DNA of 64,000 nt from Elysia crispata (GCA_033675545.1 JAWDGP010005047.1:852501-916500); one strand, 5' to 3'; counted from the first letter of the stretch, positions 11,701 to 25,440 are shown. The notes: generated by a model not told the origin, from the sequence alone. Translations and numbers: made by a program.

Positions 11701-14700
11701 GTAGATCTTGATCTAGATCTGTGTAATGTAGGCGTTGTTCTAGTAGATAATAAAAAACGTGGGAATAAGTTTTTAAAGACATACGAAAGGAAAACGGCTT
11801 AAGTTGGGCAGGAAGATTAGAAACCAATAGCTCTTACTGGAAGTGGAAGTATGACCCATGCGATACATACAACCAAGGGCAACGATTTATTTTACTGGGT
11901 CGAACCCGGTGTACGGATAGGATAAACAGCTTTATCGGATATACAGGCTGTGGGGTACTTTTGTCATATATCACTTTTTTAACTACCGGTACTTAAAAAT
12001 GTGGGCCACAAAATTATCCCCGATGTATGGATACGCTAGAAAAACACGATAAACGGATAGGGTTCATGTCACTGTTTCTTATTTCAGCAGACAAATCTAT
12101 AGTTAAAATTACTCATTCTTTGGTGGAACATTCTACCGTACAACTAATTTTTTTACTTCATCAATCTTTTATGGATATATAAGTGAAAACTCCTTCATCA
12201 AGTCCTTTCCAAGCAAGATTTTAACAAACTGATTATGGATATGAAGCTAAAATTCAAATAAAAGATATGTGCACTAGTCTTCGAATACCGTACTTGGTAT
12301 TGTGCCTTATTCATCTCTAGAAACTGCATTTTCAAATGTGGAAAAAAAATACAATGTATGTACAATGCTTATTCTTTGTTCGAGACCTGCAGCCTTTTCG
12401 ACTGCTGTAGTTTGGAAGGGAACCTCTTCTATATCTTTGATTCTTATGGAACAGATTTAGTCCTGATTGAGTCTCTGTTAAGATGTTTCAATGTTGAATA
12501 CATGATGACAAAGGGTTTGCACGTTTTAGTTGTTATTTTTTTTTTCAATATTGAGATACCATTCTGTCGTTTTGAGCGCACAACGATGGGCCTCATAATC
12601 CAAAGCACAGAGCCTGTGCGTCATAATCTTCTACCAGCTTTGCTTTTCACTTTTATGGAATTCTCTGACTCTGATTTACCGTTGGCCTCCTTCAGAAGAT
12701 GGTACCAAATTCAGAAGCAGCTGTCACCTTAACCAAGTGCGGATGATCTGCCTCTCATCGAGATACAAAAATAAAGGCTATGTAAGAAAAGAAACTTTAC
12801 AAAAGTCAGACCAGGCATCAGAGGAAGCGATGTGATAAAAGTGATGGGGACTCTTGCAAAAATTCTGACTGTTCATATCGACGATCAATCGTCAGAAAAG
12901 GATGACATTTCTAGAAAGATGTGGACAATTGTGATTAACAGATCGAAACGGAATCTAAACCATAGTGTGTCTTGCGTCTATTACTATACTCTAGTAACGA
13001 ATACTGTGTTCTAATTCAAACCACAGTCATGGATATGTAGCATTTACTTTACAAGCACTAAATATCGAAGAGATCATAGTGTGTGATAGAACAGCAATAC
13101 ATGCATGTAGTATATCTGCCCGGACAGCTCATCAACTTGAACATAACTTCCCCATATGGAGAACTAAGAATTGGTAACATGCTCACACACACACACACAC
13201 ACCACCATTATTGCTCTCCAGAGCGATCCATGGAATGAAGGAAAGGAAGATAAGAGACATCAGTATTTGGAAAATATTCAAACATCGGAAAGAGTAGGCC
13301 TTCACAGACAAACAGATCAATATTGTAAACAAAAAGATGATGAAGAGAAGGTGTGTGGCAGCTTTCATGGAGAAGCTTAATCAAAGAATAAACCGAAAAC
13401 AAAAGAAACAAAACTTTCAGTCTTGCTTTGGAAAACAAAGAGCATATACAAAATGAGAATGGATTTGCTACCTGTTGCTGCCAGGGAGAAAGCATCAGGT
13501 TTTGAGACATCGGGAATTTAAAAAAAAAATGCAGTGATTTTTAGAAATAAACTAACAAAATGTTACAGTCTTTAATTTTTTTCCTACACACTGTCGGAAT
13601 TAGTGACCATATTGCTTTCACTGCGTTTTTTTTTTTTAAGATTAGAGTGGCCATAATTATGCCTTCTGGACTTACGATGAAAATACAAAAAGATATCATT
13701 CAGAGAGGAGGAGGAACACAAGATCACCATCGCAGCAAGACCAGGGGCAGGAAAAGAAAATTAAGACAGAGAAGATACTTGGACTAACTATTTCATCCTG
13801 TTTTTATTTGCATAAAAAAAAAAGATTGATGAATCCTAATTCAAATGTTTCTGTATTGATTTATGACGAAAATTGAAAACATTCTGTCTGCCTTTATTCA
13901 AACACGAAAGTACTCAATCTGTTTTCAACATGAAGCATCAAGCCTCCACTGCGACGGGCTCCAATGAAATACGGTCCTGAAGTCTGGTTATCAATGGGGT
14001 ATTAGGTTTATTTCATTCGATTCTGTTTCATATAATGGCCAGAATCGCACAAGTCTTCTTCAACATATAAACAATGTCACTTTAAGGAAATCCCACCCCC
14101 GCACTCTTTCAAATTTGCTTTTCTAAAAACAATGTATTTTAATTAAACTATCTATCACAAAAGGGCCTCACACTTTCAGATGAAACAAACACCCAGGCAG
14201 GTACAAATTGAAAGGGTTTTTCCATGTAATGCAAGGGTTCATTGAAAAAAAAAAGTAACTTACAGCTTTGCACATTAAAATGTTGAATCAAATTGAATTC
14301 ATTGTTTAGTCGCAAAATCGGTTTAAACTCCCGTAACTTGACTCGTGGATGGTATGATATCCAAAACAATATAAGGGCCTATTAGTAATGCTCTTACTGG
14401 GTTTTATGCGATGCAAGTACAACTTGCGGCATTATTGGCAGATTAGTCGTATTAAAGCGTGGCTTTGATTTTTCTCACATTATTTAAAACCACAATTGAC
14501 ACCAAACTTATCATTTTTATTCACAACACACTGATATAGTTTATCTATATCCCAATTAACACGACATTAAGTGGTGAAACCATAGGAACAGAAATTAATT
14601 ATTTCTAAATAAATAAATGTCTATCTTAAATGAGATTTTTAGAAGTACATGTGCATTTGAGAGGAAAAAGTTATTGCACCTATAAAAACATGCATTCATT

Positions 14701-14814
14701 TTTTGTTTATTTATGATTAGAGCAACATGTTTCCGGTGAAGTTTGAAGTTTATTCATGAGCCTGCGACCTCAGTGAATCCCAAGTTTATGTTTTCTGGGC
14801 TCTAAGAAAAAAAG
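11701..14814. other. gene-poor DNA, possible remainder of the piggyBac element
   Basis: No exon was supported. The longest open frame (12358-12732, plus, 124 codons) is not similar to anything I recognise and has no flanking splice or start context. A (CA)n tract lies at about 13182-13202. The left part may hold the N-terminal half of the piggyBac relic in a form too decayed to read. Confidence 0.4.
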
Positions 14815-14816
14815 AA

Positions 14817-14835
14817 CCCCCCCCCCCCCCCGCCC

Positions 14836-14868
<33 letters not shown>

Positions 14869-14906
14869 CCCCCCCCCCCCCCCAAAAAAAAAAAAAAAAA
14901 AAAAAA
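14817..14906. repeat. alternating poly-C / poly-A homopolymer block
   Basis: The run order is C15 (14817-14831), one G, C4, A30 (14837-14866), C17 (14867-14883), A23 (14884-14906). The opposite strand carries G runs able to form quadruplex structure. Such a simple ordered block may be real low-complexity DNA or an artefact of reads slipping in homopolymers. Confidence 0.9.
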
Positions 14907-15290
14907 CCAGTCTGATTATTTGGATTTGTCGCCTTTTATGTGTGTGTTATTTTAATGCTTCTACACCACTTCTGTATTTCGTTTCATTGCGCATTTGACT
15001 TCTATGAGCATAATTATTGTGGCCTAATCGTAGATCATAACTTGGTGAAGTTAGTATGACGTCACTTTTTTTTTTAACACTAATGCATGAATTATGCTAA
15101 AAATCTTATAAACGAAAAACTTTAAACATAAAGAATAGGGCCAGGAAGATGATAGGAAAGATAAAAATAACATGATAGGGTCTAGGAAGATATGAGCTTA
15201 AAAGAAGAAAAAAAAAAGGTTGGGGAAGGAGAGGGGGAGGGGGAGGGGGGAACGGAATTCGACGAGCAATAGGTATAATTTTTAAAAATA

Positions 15291-15291
<1 letters not shown>

Positions 15292-15329
<38 letters not shown>

Positions 15330-15392
15330 CATCATCATTAATATTATTTGTATAATTAGTATTGTTTGATGATGATAATAATAATAATAATA
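15292..15392. repeat. (ATT)n / (ATC)n / (ATA)n trinucleotide tract
   Basis: About 13 ATT units run to 15329 and pass into ATC units, followed after a short spacer by GAT and AAT units at about 15369-15392. The Asn-rich minus-strand open frame across it is a translation of the repeat. Confidence 0.9.
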
Positions 15393-15599
15393 TATTGGGG
15401 CAGTTGTTTTTTTTCTTTTTGACTTTGATCATACTCTGCTTGTAAACATTAGGACCTGGCAATTTTTTGTTTGCTTCCGGGTACACTATTTTGGGAACAA
15501 AATAAACTCTTCTAAGATCCAGATACTAGGCCTAATGCTATTAATATAATTATATACAATTTCAAGAATTTGTCATCGTCACGTCTTAGAATTAACTGG

Positions 15600-15745
15600 T
15601 ATTGATCCCATCAAGGCCTATACATATCTAGATCTAGAAAAAAATAGCGCTATCCATAAAATTAGAACAAGATTATAAATCGTGATTAGAGATCTATAGA
15701 ATCTTGATCTAGATCTAAATCTAGATCTAGATTAATTCAGGTTTA
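15600..15745. repeat. CTAGATCTAGATC palindromic motif cluster upstream of CHMP1
   Basis: Overlapping copies of TCTAGATCTAGA and GATCTAGATCTA occur at about 15629-15640 and 15708-15735, about 350 bp before the CHMP1 start codon. Related clusters occur at about 11703-11722, 40018-40035, 46503-46545 and 59932-60010. Function is unknown. The position makes a promoter-proximal role possible, but simple repeat spread is equally likely. Confidence 0.6.
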
Positions 15746-16069
15746 GATCTGATTTTTCTGAGACTGTTCACTAGGATCTATCAAAATTGAATCATCTTGT
15801 CTAAAGCAAGTGTTCTACTAGAGTTCAAAATAGGCCAAGAGTCACATTCTTGCTATTATATATCAACTTTTCTGCTCAGAGAAAAGCCACCATAGGCGAA
15901 ATAAAATTCCTTTTTTTAACTTTTAAATAGAACATAGTTCCAGATCTACAGTCATATTAATCTTTAGTATCAAATATTATTTAAATCTAGACCTAATTTC
16001 TATATTAAACTAAGTGAAAAGATCCCATTAAAGTTTCTTGATCTCTTCAGCACAATTTACCTATCAAAT

Positions 16070-19000
16070 ATGGAAGGTAAGAAACTGATACATTTCTAAA
16101 TTTTAGCACTTTAGCAGACCCAACTTTTAATGAAATGACAAGATTTCAGCTAGTTTACTTTTAATTTAGAAAAGAAACAGATTAAATAAATTAAATGTTG
16201 CAAGCTAGTAACATCTAAAAACCTAGTAGAAATTTGAGATTTTAGGAAGGTTTCACACACTTTCAAATTTTTTGTCAGTAGGCCTACACTAATAAGCATT
16301 ACAAAAACATTTTAAAGTCATGCATGAGTTAGATATAATGTATTTAATAATAAAAAAAAGGTTACTGGGATATTAAGCATAGAAACAAAGAGTATCTTCC
16401 AAATCAAGTTAACTTTATAAATCATTTACAAGAAGATTTTCTGGACATAAATTTCTACTTGTAGTAGTAGGAGTCTACCTCACAGTTGCCCCTCAGAATA
16501 TTTCTATTTAATAAGTCATGCTCAGTCTACTAGTGTGGGCAATATTGATAATAATCACTACAATTTTTAACTCTTTATCCTTTATTTTAGTAATTACAAT
16601 AAATGCATTTTACAGCTGGAGATTGTGTGTATTAAAATTATTAAGAAGGACAATTTTGCTACTCAATAAAAAATTCATTGAAATTTCTATGAAATAAAAC
16701 TTTAACCTGTTACTCATTATGTGAACGTTTATCTATTTCCACAGACACACTATTTCAACTTAGGGTAAGTGAAAAAAAAGACCTACTATTCAACTTTTTT
16801 TAACATACTGATGATACATTAATTATACTATCATCAATGGAACAGAACTTTTTTTTTTATCTCAGTGTACATAGCACCTAGTATATATGAGAAAAATGCC
16901 ACCAGGTACTTGTTTAAGCATGTAAAATTGTTGATTTTGAAAACTGCACTTTTTCTGAGCTTCGAAATCATGAAATTTGCCTTGAACTTTGAAGTATCAT
17001 GTTTACATCTAAAGATTTTTAGAACTTTTGCAAAAATGTGGGAAAGTCTGTTTGCAAGTATTTTTTTTTATTTATATTTGCCCCATTTAAACTGGTCAAA
17101 AGGCATGTATCAAACTGCTTTCATAAGATCTTTTAAAGAACTCATTACCTTGACAAATTTTGCAATTCAATTAATACTTTTGCTGCAAGATCTAATACAC
17201 CCTTTTCGCTTTTATATTTCAGTTTACAACTAAACAACTTGAAAGACTTTCAAAAAAAGCAGAGAAAGAACAAAAACTGCAACAAGCTAAAGTTAAAAAG
17301 GTTAATTCCAGTTTTTTATTTATCTATTAAGGTATAGTCCTCTTCAATTCATATGGATCTGACTTGGCAAACTGGTTGTCGTTTTCTTGTGTATTTTGGG
17401 AAGCATTTATATATATATATATATAATACACATTTTCTATCATTTTAACAAAGGATCAACAATTTTAATTGAGGGGTGAGGTTAGGAAATCTGTGACTTT
17501 TTGAAAAGTAAAAAGTTCTTTAATACAAGTCCTTGAAGATGGCCAGGGATACCTTCATTCATGATGTCCAGTCATCATTAACCACTCTTACAAAAGGAAT
17601 TGGAGGTGCTTTAAGTTATGCTCTCGTTTGAGACTCTGCTAATGGCTTGAAACTAACTATGTAATGATCTAATTTAAAGTTTTAAATCACTTCTTATCAC
17701 TTTATCTTCATCAAGCACATTTGAGGCTAATGGTATTGTTTATTTAACTTGAAAATTAAAGTATGTTGCTAAAGAAAAGAAGAAAAATATATTTTTTACA
17801 TTCAAACTTTGAAATATTATCAGCTTCATATTTTTTTTTTTTTATTTTCAAACTATGACCCCATATTTAATGTTATTCCTGGAGCAAATGAAATGAAAAA
17901 AAAAATAGCTTAGTAAAAAAACTAAAAAAAATTGCAAGACAAACATTGGCTCTTTTTTTAGCGTAAAGTAATCTTTTTAGTAAAGTAAATAAAAAAGATA
18001 GCTCATATTCACTAAAAAAAATAAAGAGGTCACAAAAAAATTTTATTTTCACTTTCTTCCCCAGGCACTTCAGCAGAAAAATATTGAAGGAGCTCAAATT
18101 TATGCCGAGAATGCTATTCGTAAGAAAAATGAGTCTTTAAACTATCTCCGCTTTGCAGCAAGAGTGGATGCAGTCCATTCAAAAGTGCAAACAGGCTTAG
18201 CTATGAAAAACGTAAGAACCCACAAAATTTCTTTTAATACATTTATGGCTTAGATGATAAACTTTTGACTACACTTCCTCAGCTGAAAAAGTATATTTAA
18301 GTAAAAATATTTACATAGGTCTAGAAATTTTAAATTAAGTATGCTAAAGGAGGAAAAAGAACTTGAAAAAAAGAGAAGAGATGTGGGAAAGGTGCATGGA
18401 TTGACAGACACATAGTTCCTTTGATTAATTTTAAGAAAAAATTTCTTTCTTCCAAATATTTCCAGGTTGTGAAAGATATTGGAGGTGTTTGCAAGTCTCT
18501 GGACAAAGCAATGGCATCCATGAATCTTGAAAAGGTGAAGTCTTGAAAATATATTATGGCACTTAAGAAAATGGTAGAAAATTCAATATTTGTGAAATTC
18601 TTCGCTGAGTAAATAGATTTTTTGGTTGATAGTTTTTTAATTTTAGCATAATTATACATTTTTACTTGTTGCAAAATCTCTTTTTGGTATGTTAAAAAAC
18701 TGCCAGTATCCTGTGGTCTTTATATGTCTATCAGTTCTAATGCATTGGAATAAAAAAAAAATTATAAAGTTATTTTCTTTCCCACCCCCATCCTGTTTTT
18801 TTTTTTTAAGTGATGTACAAGTTCAATGTTTATTTTTTTAAATCAAATCTATTAACATAGGATCGAATAACCATCTGTATTATGATGCATGTCATAACCA
18901 AAAGAAATAGTAGAGATCAAGCATTATGGGGCATTCTTTAACTGATAGAGATTGAGTGCACTACTTTTTTTGTTACAGCTATTTATTCTCATTGAAATAT

Positions 19001-21169
19001 CATGCACATTTTTAGTCATCGAAAAAGTTCATGTATTTTCAATTATAATGAGATATATTGAATTCATCATCAACCTTTTGAAATGTTCAAGAAATTATGA
19101 AATAAAATTTCTCTTCTCAGTCTTAAATCAAATTGATTACTATCATCATTTTATTTAAAGGTTGAACAGGTGATGGAAAAGTTTGAGAAACAATTTGAGG
19201 ATCTTGATGTCCGCACCTCTGTGAGTAATATTACAATGCTTTGTGATCAATAAGGTTTTAATCACATTCATGATGCTATTTTTTTTGAGTAGTGAAACAC
19301 TGAAAGAAACATCCAAATGTTAATGGTTTTCATGCATGTTTTCCCTACCTTACATAATTCCTTAAATCTCAACAGATTCCTGTTTTACCTGTTACAAGTT
19401 CTCTTACTCTAGCCATTTTTTTTTCTTCATATATTACCTCTACAGTACTTTTATGATTTAATAATGTATATTTGCTACTTCAAATAATTTCTTTAATGAT
19501 AAGTATCTTAATTTAGAAACTAAGATTGCCTGACATCACACCACAAAAATAATGAAACAGGCCCTTTTTATTGTCATAATTATAGCATTTAGTCTTCCTA
19601 AATTCCAAAATTAGAGGAGATTTTCTATGCTCCTCTTTCATTCAACCTATAGACTCTGGAGACTTCCATGGGGGCAGCCACCACCTTGTCTACTCCCCAA
19701 GACCAGGTGGAGAGCCTTATCCAGCAGGTGGCAGAGGAAAATGGTCTTGAGGTTATGGACCAACTCAAAGAACTCCATGCTCCCTCCACCTCTATTCGCT
19801 CTGGTGCCTCTGCTGCAGCTGAATCCAGCAAGGAGGATGACTTATCACGAAGGTTGGTTTCTGACCTATTTGGTTTTGTTTTTTGGTTGCTCTAGTTCCT
19901 CATTTTTTTCTGTCGATATATTTTAATTTTGTTTATATTTGCCTTTTCTGGTGTTGCAACAACTTGAATGGCATATTATCTTCTTCTTAAGATTATATAC
20001 AGTAAAATCCGATAAGATCGAACGCAGATCCCTTGAAATCATGAATTCCTCGAACTCATCCGTTTTCCCCTTCTGATTCTATCTTTATTCCCTACTTATT
20101 TCTACTTTTTTGTCGAACTAGCTCAAAGTTATATCATGTTTTCTTCGAACAATCAGTCGTCAATGAGAGAAAGAAAATGTTCACCTCCTAATAAACCTCA
20201 AAATATTAGCGAAAACTACCCCAAACGCAATTTCAGGGTCTGAGTGCTACAAATAGAATTGTTTGAATACGACTTCGTAGAACATTAAAAAAAAAAATCC
20301 TCAATGAATTAAAAGAACCCGTGTTTTACTATAATTTCTTTGCCCTTTGGTTAGGTTGCTAGTTAGAATGATGCACTTTATAGAAAATAATAAATGGTTT
20401 TGCAAAATGACATTGGATAATTATATCAATGCTGTCCCCAGGGCTCATCTGAATCAGGATAAAAACCTATGGTACCTTAATTGAGAAAATCAAAACTGCA
20501 AATCTTTAATGTCTTACTTTAGCATATCATTTTGGTTGCAAACTATCAAAATAGCAAATTCTGAGGCTGACAGAAAGAAAAAAAAGTATCATCACAGCAA
20601 TAGATAAAACAATTAAAATTTTGCCAATATGGTCATTTATATCCTTTCAAACTTGAGGGTTCATTCATGCTAAAATTTTGTTTAAAATTTGAAATTTTAT
20701 AATGCTCACTTCTTATAAATAATCACCTTCAGTGCATATAATTTAGTTATATGATTTGATCCTTCTGTAAATTCTGCCATGAAATGTATTGTAATTGGGC
20801 ATTTTTTGTTGTAATTCATGTCATTGTGCATTATATGACTAGCTTATTTAATGGGCCCCAAAAAAAGAAAAGTAAGGTGGACAAGGGAAGTTTTGAAAGT
20901 GACATAGTTTATAATGCCCAATTTATGACAATAGCTCATATTTCAGAAGAAAAGTGAAATAGTCATTTTATAAGCATATGTCTACATTCCATGTTAAAGT
21001 GATTGACATTTTACATATTTTTTGTAAATTGGACTCATCTTATACCATGATTGTTCATAAAGGGAAGTAATAGGGAAACAAGGAAAAAAATTGAAAGCAG
21101 TTGCATGTTTTTGTTAACGATCTTTTCTTTGCTCTTTTTAATTCCAGGTTGCAAGCACTGCGAAACTGA
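16070..21169 (+). CDS. CHMP1: charged multivesicular body protein 1 (CHMP1, ESCRT-III)
   Basis: Eight coding exons join in phase: 16070-16076, 16745-16764, 17223-17300, 18065-18211, 18466-18534, 19161-19220, 19653-19852 and 21148-21169 (stop TGA 21167-21169). The product is 200 residues, close to human CHMP1A (196) and CHMP1B (199). It starts MEDTLFQLR and continues [20 protein letters not shown], a basic helix typical of the ESCRT-III core. The middle includes [36 protein letters not shown] and [13 protein letters not shown]. The end, [13 protein letters not shown], is the type 1 MIT-interacting motif that recruits VPS4, spastin and similar MIT-domain proteins. CHMP1 acts on endosomes, at the midbody and at the re-forming nuclear envelope as a late ESCRT-III subunit. 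Exon 1 contributes only 7 coding bases and exon 2 only 20; both have good splice sites (GTAAGA; CCACAG/GTAAGT). The start codon has A at -3 and G at +4. The A versus B paralogue was not resolved; a single invertebrate CHMP1 is likely. Confidence 0.96.
20000..20331. mobile_element. pogo/Tigger-like MITE candidate in last CHMP1 intron
   Basis: The left end reads CAGTAAAATCCGATAAGATC and the right end, inverted, reads TAGTAAAACACGGG. TA dinucleotides flank both ends (19998-19999 and 20332-20333), as expected for Tc1/mariner/pogo insertions. The inverted repeats match only over about eight terminal bases. Support comes from a second copy at 29080-29500, which shares the left-end segment CCCTTGAAATCATGAATT (one mismatch each side) and an internal segment around CCTCAAAATATT. 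No coding capacity. Confidence 0.5.
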
Positions 21170-21792
21170 ACAGGTTTTTATGAAAAATGCAAATTGTTGA
21201 ATCATCTGGAGCTGCTGTCTGAAGATGTTGCCTCCGCTTGAGACATATTGTAAAATGTGAGGGGAAAAGAGGGGGTGGAATTGGTAGAAGTCTGCGAATG
21301 ATCAAAAGTTCCATATGAATTGTTTTTGTTTTTTCTTTTTATTTCTAATACAAATTTCACTAAGCAGGGAATTACATCAATACCGTCATGGTTATACAGT
21401 ATGAGACTGCAACAATTTCAGTTAAAAAAAGATGAGAAGGGAAAGAAATGTGTACTTTTCCTTGATTAAAAGCGGGATTGAATTAATTGCCTTTTTTATA
21501 TCTATTAGGATGAAAGATTAATACCAACATCACGCTTATGGACAATTTTGTGAGTGGGTTGTTGTGAATCAATGTTCAGTGTTGCACAAGAGTAACACAT
21601 ATGTTTTCATTGATAAAACACGCAGCACAATTTATGGACAATATATAACTCTCCAGAAATACAGCAGGCATTGTTTGATATCAGATTTTAAATTAGTGAA
21701 AATAGATATTTAAAAGATGGTTGGTCTTCTGGTATATTCAAATAAGACTTTGAAAAAGATTAGAGATGGACATATAATGCATTGATGTTTAT

Positions 21793-22018
21793 AATAAATT
21801 TTTCTATTTTATATTTATTTCAGTGATATGATTTTTTTTTAAAGGACAGAGCATTCAAGAACATTTTTTTTTCATCTTTTCCCTCTTTCAGGCAAGATAT
21901 TTTCTCTTCTAGCTATTTTTGATGGGCATTTGAAAATATCTTCAAAATTTAGAAAGAAACTTTCTAGGCTGAGATTTTTACTTTATTACTGTTATCATTT
22001 ATTCTGGTGCTGAATAAA
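21793..22018 (+). terminator. candidate CHMP1 polyadenylation signals
   Basis: AATAAA occurs at 21793-21798 and 22013-22018, about 630 and 850 bases after the stop codon. Either could end the CHMP1 transcript. Position and hexamer are the only evidence. Confidence 0.4.
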
Positions 22019-22892
22019 TTTATTTTTGCATAGCATACTTTTTTATTTTGAAATTCTATCTTGATTCTGCAAGAAGTAAAAAAAACAACTAGTTCTTATT
22101 TATGGCATGTTTTGGCTCCTTATCAAAATCGTTCAATTTACTAGACATCCAAAAAGTTATCTGCCTTCAACATTTTTTTATGGAATTGTTCTTTGATCTT
22201 ATATAGATAATAAAGAAACAAAGAAAAGGAAAGAATTCTTGCTTGTCTTGTTAGTTGCACAAATTGGCATCTTCTTAATAATATGATTCAAAGGACTAGT
22301 TATCCTGAAAGTATTGTATTTTTCACAGGAAAAAAGAAATCTTTCATCCTATCAGTTTTCTTTTTTTTTTAAAGGGACAGTCTTGTCTTATTAAAAAAAA
22401 ATTTTAGTTGGAAAGTGTTTCTTTAAAAAGACTTAGTTTTGAATTAATTTACCCTATATTGATTTTATTCCACTATGTGCTTGATGATCAATGAAAATTA
22501 AAATAATCACCTTGATGATCAACTTAAATTTGATTGAAGGATTCTGAATTACAAAAAATAAAATAATAAATAAAAGAAGGTTAATATTGTAACATGAATA
22601 TAATGACACTCTGACAATTTTGGCTGTGGTATTGCAAAGACATATTCAAAATATCATTAAAACTATTAAAAACCTCATGCTTTATCTGGTTTACTGTAAC
22701 CAAATTTGATTTTATATAAAATCAGTTGTTGATGTAATAAATTTAATGAAAATATTCTTTTATTTCAGATCTTATGAAATTTTTCCTTCGTTTCCTGAAA
22801 TTGCATTATGAGTGTTTATGTTCAGGCTTCCAAAATGATGCATTTTGGCGCAACTTGATCTTTTTAAGACAAAAGAAGTTAAAATCAAAAGA

Positions 22893-23248
22893 CAGTGGAA
22901 ACCCCATAATACAAATTGTTTAAGAATAGATTAAAACTTCAATTGAAGAGGATTGGAGTTAGCAAAAAAGGGTGTAATTGAATTTATGACTTTGTGTTCA
23001 TTGTGTCTGAAATGAGCAACTATCCCTTTCTCCAGTCCACTATCAATCAGTGTTATTACTGGCACTCCTTCCTCTCTTCGTTAACACACTGATCAGTCTT
23101 CACTTTTGTAATACCTTATACATTGGTATTAACTTTGAATTAAGAATAACAGTTCAACTCTAACAAAGTCAAAGAGTGAAAAGAAATCGTGAAATTCGGT
23201 TTATGAGAAATTTAAATAATCAGACTTCGGTTTTTTAGGTTTCCACTG
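22893..23248. mobile_element. second MITE candidate with 11-bp inverted ends
   Basis: CAGTGGAAACC begins at 22893 and its exact inverse GGTTTCCACTG ends at 23248, enclosing 356 bp without coding capacity. The ends resemble pogo/Tigger termini (CAGT...). The flanking bases are GA and AA rather than TA, so the target duplication is degraded or the boundary is off. It lies downstream of CHMP1. Confidence 0.4.
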
Positions 23249-25191
23249 AATGAAGTTAATTTGAATTAATATGAAGCGTAATTCCTTCATTTATCTAAAT
23301 CATTTTAAATATCTTTCATTTCTTTGCCAAATTTGAAAGAAAGATGGTGAAGCCCTCACAAATTATTGTGTAAAGGAGAGGTAATATATGAAATAATCTA
23401 GTCATGTATTCATCTTTAGGCTGTAACAAAATTACATTGATTTTTACCTGTTTTTTATATGCCTCAATAGGGGCTGTCTGAAAATAACAAGTGAAAGTAA
23501 TCTTTAAATGGTCAAACTGTCTAAAAAAAACCCAAGTTCATAGCAATACACATAAAAAAAAGTGTAAGAGCTAGTTGGTCCAAACAGTTCAAGACCATCA
23601 TGAACTGAAAGTCTGAAACATTATTAAAATTTAAAAAAATTGAAATTCTAAGTTCTTGAACTGGCAACTACATTAAGTTAAGATTAACCTCAGGTGTATC
23701 TGAATCATTGCATTTGGCTGTATTTTCAGTTTGCAGAGTTTATATAATTTAAAATGCAACAAGAACCATTTTTGTGGAGTAGCACTTGCAATTAAAAAAC
23801 TCACAACATATCAATTTCCTTCTTATAATAGCTTTTCCAGTTTTTCACAGTGGACTTAGCAAGCTTGGTAAGGTTGAAAAGTGTTGAGTATTTCACCTTT
23901 TTGCATTACACTGCTTGCTGGGAATGTACGCTGATATATAATACTTCACATCACTGAGCATGCTAAGGAAGTGGCAACTTGTTACACCCCTTCATACCTC
24001 TGGGGACGTTGTACAACATAAAAGGGCTGTTTCACAAGGAGTGTTTACCTGAGCCATCTCATAATCAGGAAAAAGATGAGATGAAAATGACTTGATGTGA
24101 AAAGGATCAGATCAGAAACTTAAGAACATGACTTCAACAAAATGATAGCTGCAAAACATGAGTCTTCTTGATATTTTTTTTTAAATTTCTTGCAAGTGTA
24201 AATTAATAATAAATATTAATACCTTTCATATTATAGTCATTGCTTTTGAGTTGTCACCGATTTTCTTATTTCAAATACCAGCGGTGTTCGAGATGAAGAA
24301 TATGGTTAGAATATGATTCCTAGTTAGAATGTATTATGAAATTTATGATGAAATTATTTCTTGGCAAATGGATGAAAGTGATTTGAAGAAGAAAAAGGAA
24401 GTCTATGATGTCTGGTGCAGTATCATTCTGCAAGAATTATCACATGCAAACAAGCATTGCTTGTACTTGTCTTTGTTTATTTTACATTTATATGTACATG
24501 TTTAATTTGTTCTTAATTGATGAGTAAACTGTGATTTAATACAGAATTATTACATGTAAAAAAAAACTATTACATGTGAGTTTTGAATAATGAGTTGGAT
24601 AACTTTTCTTTGTTTTCTGGTGTGTGTTGAATACAAAACAAAACCTTATATCATACAAACAATTCAAATGACTTGCACAATACAGAGAAAAAATGCAATA
24701 TATTTTTTTTTTAATGTCTCATATATATATACAAACGTCTTACATGTATACAAAGAGACCTCCAAATCGTTCAGTCATCCTGGAAGGTAATATAAATAGA
24801 GCCAAAAAACTTTTGGCTTAGTTTAACAAGGATTGATATCAATATGGACATTTTTTAAGACCATACCAAATGGCATATTTCATACTAGTCTTAATAAGCC
24901 TATTGTTTTATGGTTTGAAAATATGTTAGAAACAGGCATTTAAAAAGGCAGATCCTTGTTTAAGTTACAAAAGCCAAAGCAGCTTCGAAATTAAGGGTAA
25001 GCATGCCAGGTAACTGCTTTGTAAAGCTTCTTTGATATTCCATAGCTTCTGATCCAGCGTAATTTTTGAGGACCATAAGGTTTGCATGAGCAGTGCCATA
25101 GAGGTACAAGCTAATTGTCCTTTTATTAAAGTTGATTTTATAAAACTCAGAGGTCTGAAGATTAAATTCATTTATTTCATGTAATTGTAAA
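23249..25191. other. gene-free 3' flank
   Basis: No exon supported on either strand. AT-rich DNA with short poly-T/A runs; nothing else recognised. Confidence 0.5.
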
Positions 25192-25440
25192 GAGAACATA
25201 GTTTTAACACTTTTCCAGATATAAAATTAAAAATCAAAATACTTAATACATATATACATGTAAGAACTTGTTTTGAGATCTTTCCTCTGATTTCTGCTAA
25301 TATTGTAATGAGAACATACATTTAAATATTTTTTTGTCCAGATATAAAAATCGAAATACTTAATACATGTACATGTATATACACACTGTACATGTAAGAA
25401 CTTGTTTTGAGGTCTTTTCTCTGATTTCTGCTAATATCAC
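25192..25440. repeat. two-copy tandem duplication, about 120-135 bp
   Basis: Copy 1 (about 25192-25309) and copy 2 (about 25310-25440) share GAGAACATA, CCAGATATAAAA, ATACTTAATACAT and GTAAGAACTTGTTTTGAG, then CTCTGATTTCTGCTAATAT. Indels around ACATGTAC-type palindromes change the spacing from 118 to 134 bp. Confidence 0.85.

Noticed and set aside
12358..12732. 124-codon plus-strand open frame
   Set aside because: Not similar to anything recognised, no splice or start context, and in a transposon-rich region.
15106..15486. 126-codon minus-strand frame with poly-Asn and poly-Pro
   Set aside because: It translates the (ATT)n tract and adjacent purine-rich DNA; no splice or domain support.
16865..17233. 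122-codon plus-strand open frame overlapping CHMP1 exon 3
   Set aside because: It uses a different frame from the clear CHMP1 exon and lies mostly in the intron.
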